The notes under the pieces are model-generated. The model was not told the origin of the DNA, searched no databases, and saw nothing but the letters and a program-made list of their open reading frames with translations. A program made the translations under genes and the position numbers. 64,000 nucleotides of DNA from Thalassobius sp965218685 (GTDB lineage Bacteria; Pseudomonadota; Alphaproteobacteria; Rhodobacterales; Rhodobacteraceae): NCBI RefSeq assembly GCF_965218685.1, contig NZ_OZ244657.1:868001-932000 (forward strand), read 5' to 3'. How positions within the stretch are numbered: the first letter of the stretch is position 1; the number at the start of each line of letters is the position of its first letter. This document shows, one piece after another, positions 8,384 through 18,063 of this stretch.

Positions 8384-8713
8384 AGTCTATTTGCCTGAGT
8401 TAACGCCGGTACAATATTTAAAAATATTCCATAATTGTCCTGACGTTAGCCGACATTTATTTAATGCGGCAAGATAATTCACGGAAACAAACCGTTGTAT
8501 TTCGGAAATATCATCTCTGCGTTTCGCGCCAATGGAGCAGCGCCACCAACCGGAACTTGCTGGATTTGAGGCGGCCAATAAATGCGAACCTTTGCCTCCA
8601 TCCATCGATTTCCCCCCATGCTTGGCACCACCGCCTTGGGTCATCGCCTTCGCCATCTTGCCCTTGCCCGCAAAACCCGATAAGCGCCGGAGGGTTAGCG
8701 AAATAAGGGGAAA
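8384..8713. other. intergenic region between the gtrA-like gene and argG
   Basis: These 330 bases separate two divergent genes and should contain both promoters. The part near 8400-8500 is AT-rich (for example AATATTTAAAAATATT around 8415). A minus-strand open frame of about 89 residues (8387-8656, MAKAMTQGGGAKHGGK...) is possible but has only a weak ribosome site. It is also continuous with a long antisense frame across argG, so I do not call it a gene. No riboswitch or terminator structure was recognised. Confidence 0.5.
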
Positions 8714-9943
8714 ATGATGTCCGCGCCCAAGAAAGTCGTCCTGGCCTATTCCGGTGGCCTTGACACCTCGATCATCCTGAAGTGGCTGCAAACCGAATAC
8801 GGCTGCGAAGTGGTAACCTTCACCGCCGATCTGGGCCAGGGTGAAGAGCTGGAGCCTGCTCGTAAAAAGGCCGAGCTGCTGGGGATCAAACCCGAGAATA
8901 TCTTTATCGAGGATATCCGCGAAGAGTTCGTCAAAGACTTCGTTTTCCCGATGTTCCGCGCCAATGCCGTTTACGAAGGCCTGTACCTGCTGGGCACCTC
9001 GATCGCGCGCCCGCTGATCTCTCAGCGTTTGGTGGAAATCGCCGCTGAAACCGGCGCGGACGCTGTTGCCCACGGCGCAACCGGCAAGGGCAACGACCAG
9101 GTTCGGTTTGAACTGGCCTGCTATGCGCTGAACCCCGACATCAAGGTGATCGCGCCATGGCGTGAATGGGACCTGACCAGCCGTACCAAGCTGATCGATT
9201 TCGCTGAAAAGAACCAGATTCCGATCGCCAAGGACAAACGTGGTGAGGCGCCGTTCAGCGTGGACGCGAACCTGCTGCATACCTCGTCCGAGGGGAAAGT
9301 TCTGGAAGACCCCGCCGATATGGCTCCCGAGTATGTCTACCAGCGCACCAATGATCCGGTATCCGCCCCGGACGAGCCCGAGTTCATCGAGATCACCTTT
9401 GAAAAGGGTGACGCGGTTGCCATCAATGGCGAAGCGATGAGCCCCGCCACCATCCTGACCAAGCTGAACGAATACGGCAAAACCCACGGCATCGGCCGTT
9501 TGGATTTCGTTGAAAACCGTTTCGTCGGCATGAAGTCGCGCGGCATCTATGAAACTCCCGGCGGCACCATCCTGCTAGAGGCCCACCGCGGCATCGAGCA
9601 GATCACCCTGGACAGCGGCGCGGGTCACCTGAAGGACTCGATCATGCCCCGCTATGCCGAGCTGATCTATAACGGTTTCTGGTTCAGCCCCGAACGCGAA
9701 ATGCTGCAAGCCCTGATCGACAAATCCCAGGAGCACGTCACCGGCACCGTCCGTCTGCGCCTGTTCAAAGGGGCCGCATTCACTGTGGCGCGCTGGTCGG
9801 ATCACAGCCTGTATTCCGAGGCCCACGTGACCTTCGAAGAAGACGCCGGCGCCTATGATCAGACCGATGCCGCAGGCTTCATCCAGCTGAACGCGTTGCG
9901 TCTGAAGCTGCTGGCCGCGCGGGATCGTCGCCTGAAAGGCTGA
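8714..9943 (+). CDS. argG: argininosuccinate synthase
   Basis: ArgG joins citrulline and aspartate with ATP to give argininosuccinate, the penultimate step of arginine synthesis, in the cytoplasm. The PP-loop motif VVLAYSGGLDTSI near the N-terminus binds ATP. GATGKGNDQVRFE and the region KDKRGEAPFSVDANLLH are family signatures. The 409-residue length is normal for the bacterial type I enzyme. Two adjacent ATGs (8714 and 8717) follow AAGGGG; the second has the better spacing of about seven bases. A strong hairpin terminator follows. No other arg gene is nearby, so it is probably a single-gene transcript. Confidence 0.97.
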   Translation: MMSAPKKVVLAYSGGLDTSIILKWLQTEYGCEVVTFTADLGQGEELEPARKKAELLGIKPENIFIEDIREEFVKDFVFPMFRANAVYEGLYLLGTSIARPLISQRLVEIAAETGADAVAHGATGKGNDQVRFELACYALNPDIKVIAPWREWDLTSRTKLIDFAEKNQIPIAKDKRGEAPFSVDANLLHTSSEGKVLEDPADMAPEYVYQRTNDPVSAPDEPEFIEITFEKGDAVAINGEAMSPATILTKLNEYGKTHGIGRLDFVENRFVGMKSRGIYETPGGTILLEAHRGIEQITLDSGAGHLKDSIMPRYAELIYNGFWFSPEREMLQALIDKSQEHVTGTVRLRLFKGAAFTVARWSDHSLYSEAHVTFEEDAGAYDQTDAAGFIQLNALRLKLLAARDRRLKG

Positions 9944-9968
9944 CGCCAAGTCACAATTGTTGAACGTG

Positions 9969-9998
9969 AAACGCCCCCCTATTGCAGGGGGGCGTTTT
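9969..9998 (+). terminator. rho-independent terminator after argG
   Basis: AAACGCCCCCC pairs with GGGGGGCGTTT across a seven-base loop and is followed by T residues. It sits 26 bases after the argG stop. Confidence 0.85.
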
Positions 9999-10014
9999 GC
10001 ATTTGGAGGACCCG

Positions 10015-10296
10015 ATGACACTGACCGAGATTGCCGAAATGATCCGCAGCGGCGTTGGCTCCAGCAGCTTTGCCGACAGCCTGAAATTCGATTGCGGCGA
10101 CGCGGGTGTGTTGGTCATCGCCGACCAGACCGTTTCATTGCTAGACCGCGATACTGACGTCACCCTGAAAATGACCACTGAGAATGTCGAGAGGCTGATC
10201 AAGGGCAAACTGAACCCCGTGACGGCCGTGATGACGGGCAAGATCAAGCTGTCCGGAAACCCTGCTGTCGCGATGAAACTGAAAGAGCTGCTTTAG
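10015..10296 (+). CDS. SCP2-like sterol/lipid-binding domain protein
   Basis: This small 93-residue cytoplasmic protein has the SCP2 pattern. A short acidic N-terminal helix comes first, then KFDCGDAGVLVIADQTVSLLDRDTDVTLKMT, and a C-terminal KGKLNPVTAVMTGKIKLSGNPAVAMKLKELL. SCP2 folds bind hydrophobic ligands such as acyl chains; the bacterial stand-alone forms have no settled role. The ATG at 10015 is preceded by GGAGGA at good spacing. An upstream TTG at 9982 would start inside the argG terminator and is rejected. The gene lies between argG and msrA with independent spacing. Confidence 0.85.
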   Translation: MTLTEIAEMIRSGVGSSSFADSLKFDCGDAGVLVIADQTVSLLDRDTDVTLKMTTENVERLIKGKLNPVTAVMTGKIKLSGNPAVAMKLKELL

Positions 10297-10390
10297 CTGC
10301 TCACGCGCCCTCAACCTTGCGTGACATTCGATTGCAGGGGATTGGCGGACCCCCGAATGGCAAGTCATGATGACCCGGAAGGGAAAAACC

Positions 10391-11056
10391 ATGACCGCGA
10401 CATTCGACAACATCAAACCTATCCTGCTCACCTTGGCCATCGTCTTTGGCTCTATGCTGGAATGCACCCGCGCACAGGCCGGACAGACCGAAACACTGAC
10501 TGTGGCTGGTGGCTGTTTCTGGTGCGTCGAAAGCGATTTTGAATCCGTGCCCGGCGTGCACGAGGTGATCTCGGGCTATACGGGTGGCACGATTGAGCGG
10601 CCGACCTATAAGCAGGTCGTGCGCGGTGGCACCGGCCATTACGAAGCTGTCCAGATCCAGTTCGACCCCTCAACCGTAACCCGCGCTCAGCTTTTGCAGA
10701 TGTTCTTTCGCTCGGTAGACCCGACAGATGCCGGCGGTCAGTTCTGTGATCGCGGTGACAGCTATCGCACCGCGATTTTCGTGTCTAACCCGGCCGAAAA
10801 AGCCATCGCCGAAACCGCCAAGACCGAGGCCGCTCGCGCGCTGAAGCAGAAAATCGTGACGCCGATTTTGTCCGAAGGAACCTTTTATCCGGCAGAAAAG
10901 TACCACCAGGATTACTATAAGGGATCAAAGGTCGTGCTGACCCGGTTCGGGCCGATCAAGCAGTCGAAAGCGTACAAACGATACCGCAACGCCTGCGGCC
11001 GTGACCAACGGGTTCGGGAGCTGTGGGGCAACAAGGCACCCTTTGCAGGGGGCTAA
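10391..11056 (+). CDS. msrA: exported peptide-methionine (S)-S-oxide reductase
   Basis: MsrA reduces methionine-S-sulfoxide in proteins. The catalytic motif GCFWC is at residues 41-45 with the nucleophile Cys42. EKYHQDYY and a late NACGRD cysteine (a possible resolving residue) follow. The first 30 residues form a signal peptide with a hydrophobic core (ILLTLAIVFGSMLE) and an AQA cleavage site, so this copy probably acts in the periplasm and needs an exported reductant. The ATG at 10391 follows GGAAGGG. The open frame extends upstream to 10367 but lacks a comparable site. The stop shares CTAA with the convergent kinase gene. Confidence 0.93.
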   Translation: MTATFDNIKPILLTLAIVFGSMLECTRAQAGQTETLTVAGGCFWCVESDFESVPGVHEVISGYTGGTIERPTYKQVVRGGTGHYEAVQIQFDPSTVTRAQLLQMFFRSVDPTDAGGQFCDRGDSYRTAIFVSNPAEKAIAETAKTEAARALKQKIVTPILSEGTFYPAEKYHQDYYKGSKVVLTRFGPIKQSKAYKRYRNACGRDQRVRELWGNKAPFAGG

Positions 11057-11928
11057 CCGAAGCTTTGGACCTCGTGCAGGTCGGGGATAACGTCCGCTGT
11101 GCCCTTACGCATCACCATCAGCGCCGCCGCACGCATCGCCAGGTCAATTGCCTGAGCGGTCGGCATTCCTCGATCCAGTCCAGCCAGGAAATACCCGGTG
11201 AAAGTATCCCCCGCCCCGGTCGTATCAACCACGTCGACGGGATGCGCGGGAAAGGTCCGGGGGGTATATTCATCACCCTTTTCAAACAGAACGCAGCCTT
11301 CCGCGCCGCGGGTCACCAAGACCAGCGGCACGCCCATTTCAGGCCCCGGAACAAGCCCGGTGGCCGCATGCAGCTGCTCCATCTCGACGGCATTCAGAAC
11401 CAGAATATCCAGCATGGGCAATATTGCGGTAATGGCCGCAACCGAAAAGGGCGCCGCCGCATAGGCAATCCGCAACCCTAGCTTCGCGCCTATTTCCGTC
11501 GCAAACCGCTGTTTGTTGGTCTCGTTCTGCATCAGCAGGATATCCCCCGGTTCAGCTTCGGCCAGGGCCAGGCCTACCGAAGATTCGGGGATGTCGCGAT
11601 TGGCGCCGGGATAGATGACGATCGCGTTTTCACCGTCGTCATCAACATTGATAATCGCATGGCCGGTGGGGTGCGGAACCTCGCGAATCCAGCGCGTGTC
11701 CACGCCATATTCCATCAGGCGCTCGACGGCCCAGCGCCCGTCAGATCCGACCGCGCCGATATGCGCCGCGCGGGTGCCGGCGCGCGCGATGGCAACCGAC
11801 ATATTCGCGCCCTTGCCGCCCAGCCCCCGATTCAAGGACGAGGCGGCAACCGTTTCGCCGGGGCCGGGCAAATGCGGCACCCGATAGAAGTAATCAGCAT
11901 TGATGGAGCCTAGGTTCCAAACGGTCAT
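11053..11928 (-). CDS. PfkB-family carbohydrate kinase, ribokinase-like
   Basis: The 291-residue protein has the PfkB N-terminal pattern GLGGKGANMSVAIARAG and the C-terminal catalytic motif DTTGAGDTFTGYF. The Asp of GAGD is the general base that activates the sugar hydroxyl. The ordering and length fit ribokinases, which phosphorylate ribose with ATP before entry into the pentose phosphate pathway. The exact sugar cannot be fixed from sequence, and no transporter or regulator neighbours help. The gene lies 16 bases downstream of maeB on the same strand, so it may be co-transcribed with it. The stop overlaps that of msrA. Confidence 0.88.
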   Translation of the reverse strand: MTVWNLGSINADYFYRVPHLPGPGETVAASSLNRGLGGKGANMSVAIARAGTRAAHIGAVGSDGRWAVERLMEYGVDTRWIREVPHPTGHAIINVDDDGENAIVIYPGANRDIPESSVGLALAEAEPGDILLMQNETNKQRFATEIGAKLGLRIAYAAAPFSVAAITAILPMLDILVLNAVEMEQLHAATGLVPGPEMGVPLVLVTRGAEGCVLFEKGDEYTPRTFPAHPVDVVDTTGAGDTFTGYFLAGLDRGMPTAQAIDLAMRAAALMVMRKGTADVIPDLHEVQSFG

Positions 11929-11944
11929 TCCGGCTCCTTTTCGA

Positions 11945-14200
11945 TCAACCCACCTTGCACGCGGCCATGATGGCCATGTTCAGAATGTCATTTGTCGTCG
12001 AAGTGGTCGAGCAAATCTGGATAGATTTATCAACACCCGACAGGATCGGGCCGATCACGGTGGCGCCTGCCATTTCCTGCATCAGCTTCACACTGATCGA
12101 GGCCGAGTGACGCGCCGGCACCACAAGGATGTTCGCCGGTCCGGTCAAACGCTGGAACGGATAAGCCTCGGCCACCTTGGGATTCAAGGCAACGTCCACG
12201 GTCATTTCGCCCTCGTACTCGAAATCGACGCCGCGATCTTCAAGCACTTTGGGCGCGACATGCATCTTCGAGGCACGTTCCGACACCGGATAGCCGAAGG
12301 TCGAGAAGCTGACAAAAGCCACGCGCGGCTCCAGCCCCAGATGGCGTGCCACCCCGGCCGAGCGCTCGGCGATGTTTGCCAGTTGCTCTTCGTCGGGCCA
12401 TTCATGAACCAGCGTATCCGAAATCAGCACAATCCGACCCTTGTGGATCAGCGCCGTGATACCCACCACGCCATGCTCTGCGTCGGCGTCAAACACGTGG
12501 TTGATCAGCTCAAGCACGTGGGCGGATTTCCGGGTTGCCCCAGTGACCAATCCGTCGCCATGGCCATGCGCCAACATCAACGAGCTGAACACATGACGAT
12601 CGCGCGCGGCCAGGCGGTGGATGTCGTGGCGGTCATAGCCTTTGCGCTGCAGACGCTGGTACAGGAATTCCTTGTAGGTATCCAAATGACGGGTGTTGGC
12701 GGCGTTAATCACCTCCAACTCGCGGACGGCGTCGCCCATTCCGGCAGCTTCCAGTTTCTGCTTCACATCGTTTTCACGACCGACGACCAGCGCTTTGCCC
12801 AGACCCGATCGCTGATACTGCACAGCGGCGCGCAACACCCGCGGATCATCACCCTCGGCAAAGATCATGCGCGCCTGAGCGTTCCGTGCACGCGCGTTAA
12901 TACCACGCAGGATGCTGGCCGTCGGATCCATACGGGTCTTCAACGAGACTTCGTAGGCGTCCATATCGATGATCGGGCGACGCGCGGCCCCTGTATCCAT
13001 GCCGGCCTTCGCCACGGCGGGCGGGATGGTATAGATCAGGCGCGGGTCAAACGGAGTCGGGATGATATAATCACGGCCAAAGCTGAGCGTCTTGCCATAG
13101 GCCATCGCGACCTCGTCGGGAACGTCCTCGCGGGCCAGTTCGGCCAGAGCTTCGGCGCAGGCGATCTTCATCTCGTCGTTGATGGCGCGCGCGTGAATAT
13201 CCAGCGCACCGCGGAACAGGTACGGGAAGCCCAGAACGTTGTTCACCTGGTTGGGATAGTCCGAACGACCGGTCGCGACGATGGCATCAGGGCGCACGGC
13301 GTGGGCCTCTTCGGGGGTAATTTCTGGATCGGGGTTCGCCATGGCGAAAATTACCGGGTTATCAGCCATGGATTCGACCATATCGGGCGTCACAGCGCCT
13401 TTGACCGACACACCAAGGAACACATCTGCACCCTTCATGGCTTCTTCGAGCGTGCGCAGGTCCGTGTTGGCTGCGTGGGCCGATTTCCACTGGTTCATGC
13501 CTTCGGTCCGACCCTGGTAGATCACTCCCTTGGTGTCGCACATGATACAGTTGTCATGCTTGGCGCCCATGGCCTTGATCAGCTCCAGACAGGCAATACC
13601 GGCGGCACCGGCACCGTTCAAAACGATCCGGCAATCCTCGATCTTCTTCCCCGAGATATGCAGAGCGTTGATCAGACCGGCCGCACAGATCACCGCCGTC
13701 CCGTGCTGGTCATCGTGGAAGACCGGGATATCCATCTCTTCTTTGAGCTTTTGCTCGATGATGAAACACTCGGGCGCTTTGATGTCTTCAAGGTTGATGC
13801 CGCCAAAGGTGGGGCCCATCAGCTTTACAGCCTTGATGATTTCATCCGGGTCCTCGGTGTCCAGTTCGATATCGATCGAGTTCACATCGGCGAAGCGTTT
13901 GAACAGGACGGATTTCCCTTCCATCACCGGCTTACTTGCCAGTGCGCCCAGATTACCCAGGCCCAGAACTGCTGTGCCGTTCGACACAACGGCCACAAGG
14001 TTACCCTTGTTGGTATAGTCATAGGCAGTTTCGGGCACCTCGGCGATTGCTTCACATGGAACAGCAACGCCCGGTGAATAGGCCAGCGACAGGTCGCGCT
14101 GCGTGGTCATCGGAACACTTGGCGAGATGTCGAATTTACCGGGGCGCGGCTCCAGGTGGAAGGCCAGCGCCTCTTCGGGGGTGATGCGGTTTTTGGTCAT
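11945..14200 (-). CDS. maeB: NADP-dependent malic enzyme with C-terminal phosphotransacetylase-like domain
   Basis: The enzyme oxidatively decarboxylates malate to pyruvate, supplying NADPH. The N-terminal 430 residues carry malic-enzyme motifs SLAYSPGVAVPC, VFHDDQHGTAVICAAGLINAL, GAGAAGIACLEL and FAMANPDPEITPEEA. After about residue 440 comes a phosphotransacetylase-like domain (RMIFAEGDDPRVLRAAV..., NDILNMAIMAACKV) that is usually regulatory in MaeB. The 751-residue length is standard for the hybrid form. I prefer the ATG at 14200 over the TTG at 14206. It diverges from mutS. The antisense frame of 725 residues over this gene is a composition artefact. Confidence 0.95.
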   Translation of the reverse strand: MTKNRITPEEALAFHLEPRPGKFDISPSVPMTTQRDLSLAYSPGVAVPCEAIAEVPETAYDYTNKGNLVAVVSNGTAVLGLGNLGALASKPVMEGKSVLFKRFADVNSIDIELDTEDPDEIIKAVKLMGPTFGGINLEDIKAPECFIIEQKLKEEMDIPVFHDDQHGTAVICAAGLINALHISGKKIEDCRIVLNGAGAAGIACLELIKAMGAKHDNCIMCDTKGVIYQGRTEGMNQWKSAHAANTDLRTLEEAMKGADVFLGVSVKGAVTPDMVESMADNPVIFAMANPDPEITPEEAHAVRPDAIVATGRSDYPNQVNNVLGFPYLFRGALDIHARAINDEMKIACAEALAELAREDVPDEVAMAYGKTLSFGRDYIIPTPFDPRLIYTIPPAVAKAGMDTGAARRPIIDMDAYEVSLKTRMDPTASILRGINARARNAQARMIFAEGDDPRVLRAAVQYQRSGLGKALVVGRENDVKQKLEAAGMGDAVRELEVINAANTRHLDTYKEFLYQRLQRKGYDRHDIHRLAARDRHVFSSLMLAHGHGDGLVTGATRKSAHVLELINHVFDADAEHGVVGITALIHKGRIVLISDTLVHEWPDEEQLANIAERSAGVARHLGLEPRVAFVSFSTFGYPVSERASKMHVAPKVLEDRGVDFEYEGEMTVDVALNPKVAEAYPFQRLTGPANILVVPARHSASISVKLMQEMAGATVIGPILSGVDKSIQICSTTSTTNDILNMAIMAACKVG

Positions 14201-14334
14201 GATCAAGGGGCCCGTGAATGAGTAAGCCCAAGCGTCTTACATTGCTATGCGCCGTGGCTCAACACAAAGACGTTTTCGCCTTTCGTCCCGGTCCATGGAT
14301 TTGTAATGTTCCGCGAAATGACAGGGGGACAGAC

Positions 14335-16968
14335 GTGAGTGCAGTCACGCCGATGATGGCGCAATATCTGGAGATCAAAGAAGGCTATCCCGACGCCCTT
14401 CTGTTCTACCGGATGGGCGATTTCTACGAAATGTTCTTTGACGATGCCGTTGCTGCGGCCGAGGCGCTGGACATCGCGCTGACAAAACGCGGCAAGCATC
14501 TGGGCGAAGACATCCCCATGTGCGGCGTCCCCGTTCATGCCGCCGAAAGCTATTTGCTGACGCTGATCCGCAAAGGGTTCCGCGTGGCCGTGGGCGAGCA
14601 ACTTGAAAGCCCCGCCGAGGCGAAGAAACGCGGGTCCAAATCCGTTGTGAAACGTGACGTAGTGCGACTGGTTACACCCGGCACGTTGACGGAAGAGTCG
14701 CTGCTTGAGGCGCGTCGGCATAATTTCCTGTGCTCCTACGCATCGGTGCGTGATCAGTCTGCGCTGGCTTGGGTCGATATCTCGACCGGTGAATTTCACG
14801 TGCAGCCGCTGGCGCCTGTGCGTTTGGGTCCGGAACTGGCCCGTTTGATGCCTGCCGAAGTGATCGTATCCGAGGCGGACGAGGCAGATTTGGCCGAAAC
14901 AGTCTCTGAATCAGGGGCCGCAATCACTGGTCTGGGGCGTGCAAGCTTTGACAGCACCTCGGCTGAAAAAAGACTGTGCGCCTTGTTCGACGTCAGCTCT
15001 CTGGACGCTTTCGGTCAATTTGATCGCGCCGAGGTTTCCGCCATGGGCGCCATCGTCGAATACCTTGAGATCACGCAAAAGGGTAAGCTTCCACTGCTGC
15101 GCCGCCCTGTCCGTGAAGCCGAGTCGCGGGTGGTTCAGATCGACGCCGCAACGCGTCGCAACCTGGAACTGACCCATGCCCTGAACGGCGGGCGGGCCGG
15201 TTCCCTGCTGGCCGCGATTGACCGAACTGTGACCGCAGGCGGGGCCCGACTGCTCGAGCGTCGGCTTTCCAGTCCGTCGCGAGTTTTGGACGTGATCCAT
15301 GCCCGGCTGGATTCGATCGACTTCGCCGTGGAAAACCGACAGGTCGCCGATGCCTTGCGCGACGCTTTGCGCAGAGTTCCTGATCTGGATCGCGCGCTGT
15401 CCCGGCTGGGTCTTGATCGTGGGGGCCCACGTGATCTGGCCGCAATCCGCAATGGCTTGACGCAGGCACTGCAGATTTCGGACGAAATTCAGGCTCTGAA
15501 CCTGCCCGAATTACTGCAGTCCGCTGCAAAGGACTTGGCTGGGCATGACGATCTGCTGGACCTTCTGGATCAGGCGCTGGTCGCCGAGCCCCCGCTGCTG
15601 GCCCGCGACGGTGGGTTCATCGCCCCGGGATATGACAGCGATCTGGACGAAACCCGGACCCTTCGCGATGAGGGGCGCAGCGTCATTGCCTCAATGCAGC
15701 AGGAATATTCCCAGCTCACCGGAATCCAGTCGCTGAAGATCAAGCACAACAATGTGTTGGGTTATTTCGTCGAGGTCACCGCCACCCACGCCGACAAGAT
15801 GCTGTCCCAGCCCCTGTCGGACACCTTCAAACATCGCCAGACTACGGCCAACCAGGTGCGGTTCACCACCGTGCCACTGTCCGAAACCGAGACCAAGATT
15901 CTTAATGCAGGCGGGCGGGCGCTTGATATTGAAAAAAGGCTCTATTACAGCCTAAGAGCCGCGATTTTGAACCAAGCCGGTCAGATCAATGCTGCCGCTC
16001 GCGCCTTGGCCGAAATTGATCTGGCGACCAGCCTGGCCGACCTTGCAACCGGCGAAAACTGGGTTCGGCCCACAGTTGACGGCTCGAAAACACTTGAGAT
16101 CACGGGCGGCCGTCACCCCGTTGTCGAACAAGCGCTACGCAAGCAGGGACAGTCGCCCTTTGTTGCGAACGATTGCACGCTGGCCGCAGATGACGGCGCC
16201 GCGATATGGCTGCTGACCGGCCCGAACATGGCTGGTAAATCGACTTTCCTTCGGCAGAATGCCCTGATCGCTTTGCTGGCACAGATGGGCAGTTTTGTAC
16301 CGGCCTCTCGGGCTCATATCGGGGTGGTCAGCCAGCTGTTTAGCCGCGTCGGGGCATCGGACGATTTGGCGCGCGGCCGGTCTACCTTTATGGTTGAGAT
16401 GGTCGAAACCGCAGCGATTCTGAACCAGGCCGACGACCGCGCGCTGGTCATCCTGGACGAAATTGGCCGCGGCACCGCCACCTATGACGGCCTTTCCATT
16501 GCCTGGGCAACGCTGGAACATCTGCATGATGTCAACAAATCCCGCGCGCTGTTTGCCACCCATTATCACGAGCTGACCTCGCTGGCAGGTAAGATGCCTG
16601 GCGTCGAAAACGCGACCGTCGCGGTGAAGGAATTCGATGGCGATGTGATTTTCCTGCACGAAGTGCGCAAAGGGGCCGCAGACCGATCTTATGGTGTGCA
16701 AGTGGCCAAACTGGCCGGACTGCCTGATAAGGTTGTCGCCCGTGCGCGCGTTGTTTTGGACGCGCTGGAAAAGGGCGAACGCGAAGGGGGCAAATCCAAA
16801 GCCACGATCGACGACCTGCCCTTGTTCTCTGCCGCGCCGCCACCTCCGCCGCCTGCCCAAAAGGAATCCGAGATCGAGGCGCGCCTGGATGACATCCATC
16901 CCGATACGCTGACCCCGCGCGAGGCATTGGATCTGATTTACGAACTTAAAACGCTGAAGGAAGGCTGA
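14335..16968 (+). CDS. mutS: DNA mismatch repair ATPase MutS
   Basis: MutS recognises mismatched bases and starts mismatch repair with MutL. The mismatch-binding motif YRMGDFYEMFFDDA is near the N-terminus (GDFYE includes the Phe that stacks on the mismatch). The connector and lever regions follow. The ATPase Walker A motif GPNMAGKST starts at residue 629, with LVILDEIGRGTATYDGLSIAWA and THYHEL after it. I chose GTG at 14335, preceded by AGGGGGACAG. This gives 877 residues, close to the usual 850-880; an in-frame start at 14218 would add 39 atypical residues. The stop abuts the stop of the convergent TPM gene as TGATCA. Confidence 0.97.
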   Translation: MSAVTPMMAQYLEIKEGYPDALLFYRMGDFYEMFFDDAVAAAEALDIALTKRGKHLGEDIPMCGVPVHAAESYLLTLIRKGFRVAVGEQLESPAEAKKRGSKSVVKRDVVRLVTPGTLTEESLLEARRHNFLCSYASVRDQSALAWVDISTGEFHVQPLAPVRLGPELARLMPAEVIVSEADEADLAETVSESGAAITGLGRASFDSTSAEKRLCALFDVSSLDAFGQFDRAEVSAMGAIVEYLEITQKGKLPLLRRPVREAESRVVQIDAATRRNLELTHALNGGRAGSLLAAIDRTVTAGGARLLERRLSSPSRVLDVIHARLDSIDFAVENRQVADALRDALRRVPDLDRALSRLGLDRGGPRDLAAIRNGLTQALQISDEIQALNLPELLQSAAKDLAGHDDLLDLLDQALVAEPPLLARDGGFIAPGYDSDLDETRTLRDEGRSVIASMQQEYSQLTGIQSLKIKHNNVLGYFVEVTATHADKMLSQPLSDTFKHRQTTANQVRFTTVPLSETETKILNAGGRALDIEKRLYYSLRAAILNQAGQINAAARALAEIDLATSLADLATGENWVRPTVDGSKTLEITGGRHPVVEQALRKQGQSPFVANDCTLAADDGAAIWLLTGPNMAGKSTFLRQNALIALLAQMGSFVPASRAHIGVVSQLFSRVGASDDLARGRSTFMVEMVETAAILNQADDRALVILDEIGRGTATYDGLSIAWATLEHLHDVNKSRALFATHYHELTSLAGKMPGVENATVAVKEFDGDVIFLHEVRKGAADRSYGVQVAKLAGLPDKVVARARVVLDALEKGEREGGKSKATIDDLPLFSAAPPPPPPAQKESEIEARLDDIHPDTLTPREALDLIYELKTLKEG

Positions 16969-18009
16969 TCACCAGCTACCCGAGGCCCCGCCTCCGCTGG
17001 ATGAGCCCCCACCGAACGATCCGCCCGAGCTGCTGCTTTTGCTTTTCATCGGGATGGTGAAAACGGCCGAGCTGTGATCGCCACAATGCTGGCAATCCAG
17101 ATCGATCCGTTTGCGTCCGGTCGAGCTTGTCGTTGCGCTTTGCAGAATTGTTGTCGTGCTTTCCACAGCCCGATGTCCGCATGCTCGACAGACCTGGTAA
17201 CGCGTGAAAAACGCTTTGTAATTTTCGACTCTGACATGATCACATTCCTGGCAATGCCAAATGTCGTAATCCACACTTCCCAGAGTTTCCTCGGTGATTT
17301 GGCCTGCGCTTAGATGCGCGTCATCTGCCAGCTCGTCCAGCAAGATCAACCGCGATTTGTCATTTGGGCAATAACGAGGGCGATACCTTTGGAAACGACG
17401 CACTAAGGCCGCCCCTGCGGCGAAAAACGGCGCCAACAAAGCCAGTGCCCACGCCCCCATCGCGTCGATCCCGCGTTTCGCGATGCCCAACGCGCGTTCT
17501 GCGCCGGTTGAGTTGAACTCTCCGGGCCAGCTGCCACTGACCTCGTGGATCACATGATCAACGCCGTAATCAATCCCCGTGACATAGTCATCCCGCTTGA
17601 ACCGAGGCAGAATCACGTCATCAATAATTTCTTTCATGGGGCCGTTCATCCGGGTGCCATAGCCCGAGCCAACCTCGATCCGCATGTGCCGATCCTGCAC
17701 GGCGATCAGCATCATCACACCATCGTTTCGCTTGGCATTTCCGACGCCCCAATAGTTGAACAAGGCCGTAGCGAACGGTTCGATTGGGCCTTCGTGGCTG
17801 TAGTCCCTCATTGAATTGATGGTGACCACGGTAAACTCAATATCGCGCTCTCGCTTCAGCTCTTTAAGGTCATTCCGGATCGCCTCCTCTTCCTCCTGAG
17901 GCAAAATGTCGGCGAAATCATTAACGTAGACCTCGCTGTATTCAGGGAAGTTTTGGGCAAAAACCGGGGTGGCGATCAGCAACCCCAAGATCACGGTAAG
18001 AATGCGCAA
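16969..18009 (-). CDS. TPM-domain exported membrane protein with zinc-ribbon-like cysteines and Gly/Ser tail
   Basis: The 346-residue protein begins with a signal peptide (MRILTVILGLLIATPVFAQ). A TPM (TLP18.3/Psb32/MOLO-1) domain follows, with VNDFADILPQEEEEAIRNDL, NYWGVGNAKRNDGVMMLIA and EVGSGYGTRM. A transmembrane helix lies near residues 185-205. After it comes a cysteine-rich stretch with WHCQEC, VCRACGH and DCQHCGDH that could form zinc ribbons. The tail is GGSFGGGSSSGGGASGSW, common in this family. TPM proteins are membrane anchored and little understood; links to photosystem repair and metal or phosphatase functions are known only in other organisms. The grpE terminator lies just before its start. 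Confidence 0.85.
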   Translation of the reverse strand: MRILTVILGLLIATPVFAQNFPEYSEVYVNDFADILPQEEEEAIRNDLKELKRERDIEFTVVTINSMRDYSHEGPIEPFATALFNYWGVGNAKRNDGVMMLIAVQDRHMRIEVGSGYGTRMNGPMKEIIDDVILPRFKRDDYVTGIDYGVDHVIHEVSGSWPGEFNSTGAERALGIAKRGIDAMGAWALALLAPFFAAGAALVRRFQRYRPRYCPNDKSRLILLDELADDAHLSAGQITEETLGSVDYDIWHCQECDHVRVENYKAFFTRYQVCRACGHRAVESTTTILQSATTSSTGRKRIDLDCQHCGDHSSAVFTIPMKSKSSSSGGSFGGGSSSGGGASGSW

Positions 18010-18013
18010 AAGA

Positions 18014-18040
18014 AAAGCTCCTGTCAGAAACAGGAGCTTT
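18014..18040 (-). terminator. terminator downstream of grpE
   Basis: AAAGCTCCTG pairs with CAGGAGCTTT over a seven-base loop. On the minus strand the stem is followed by TTTTCTTTT. It ends the hrcA-grpE transcript immediately before the TPM gene start. Confidence 0.75.
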
Positions 18041-18063
18041 CTAGCATTGATATCAGGTTCTGT

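Noticed and set aside
8387..9487. Long minus-strand open frame across the start of argG and its upstream region
   Set aside because: It is antisense to argG, whose motifs are certain, and is open only because of GC-rich codons. The N-terminal part reads as nonsense. A short internal frame at 8387-8656 remains unproven.
11900..14077. 725-residue plus-strand open frame over maeB
   Set aside because: It is antisense to the malic enzyme gene and has no recognisable domain; this is typical of GC-rich coding DNA.
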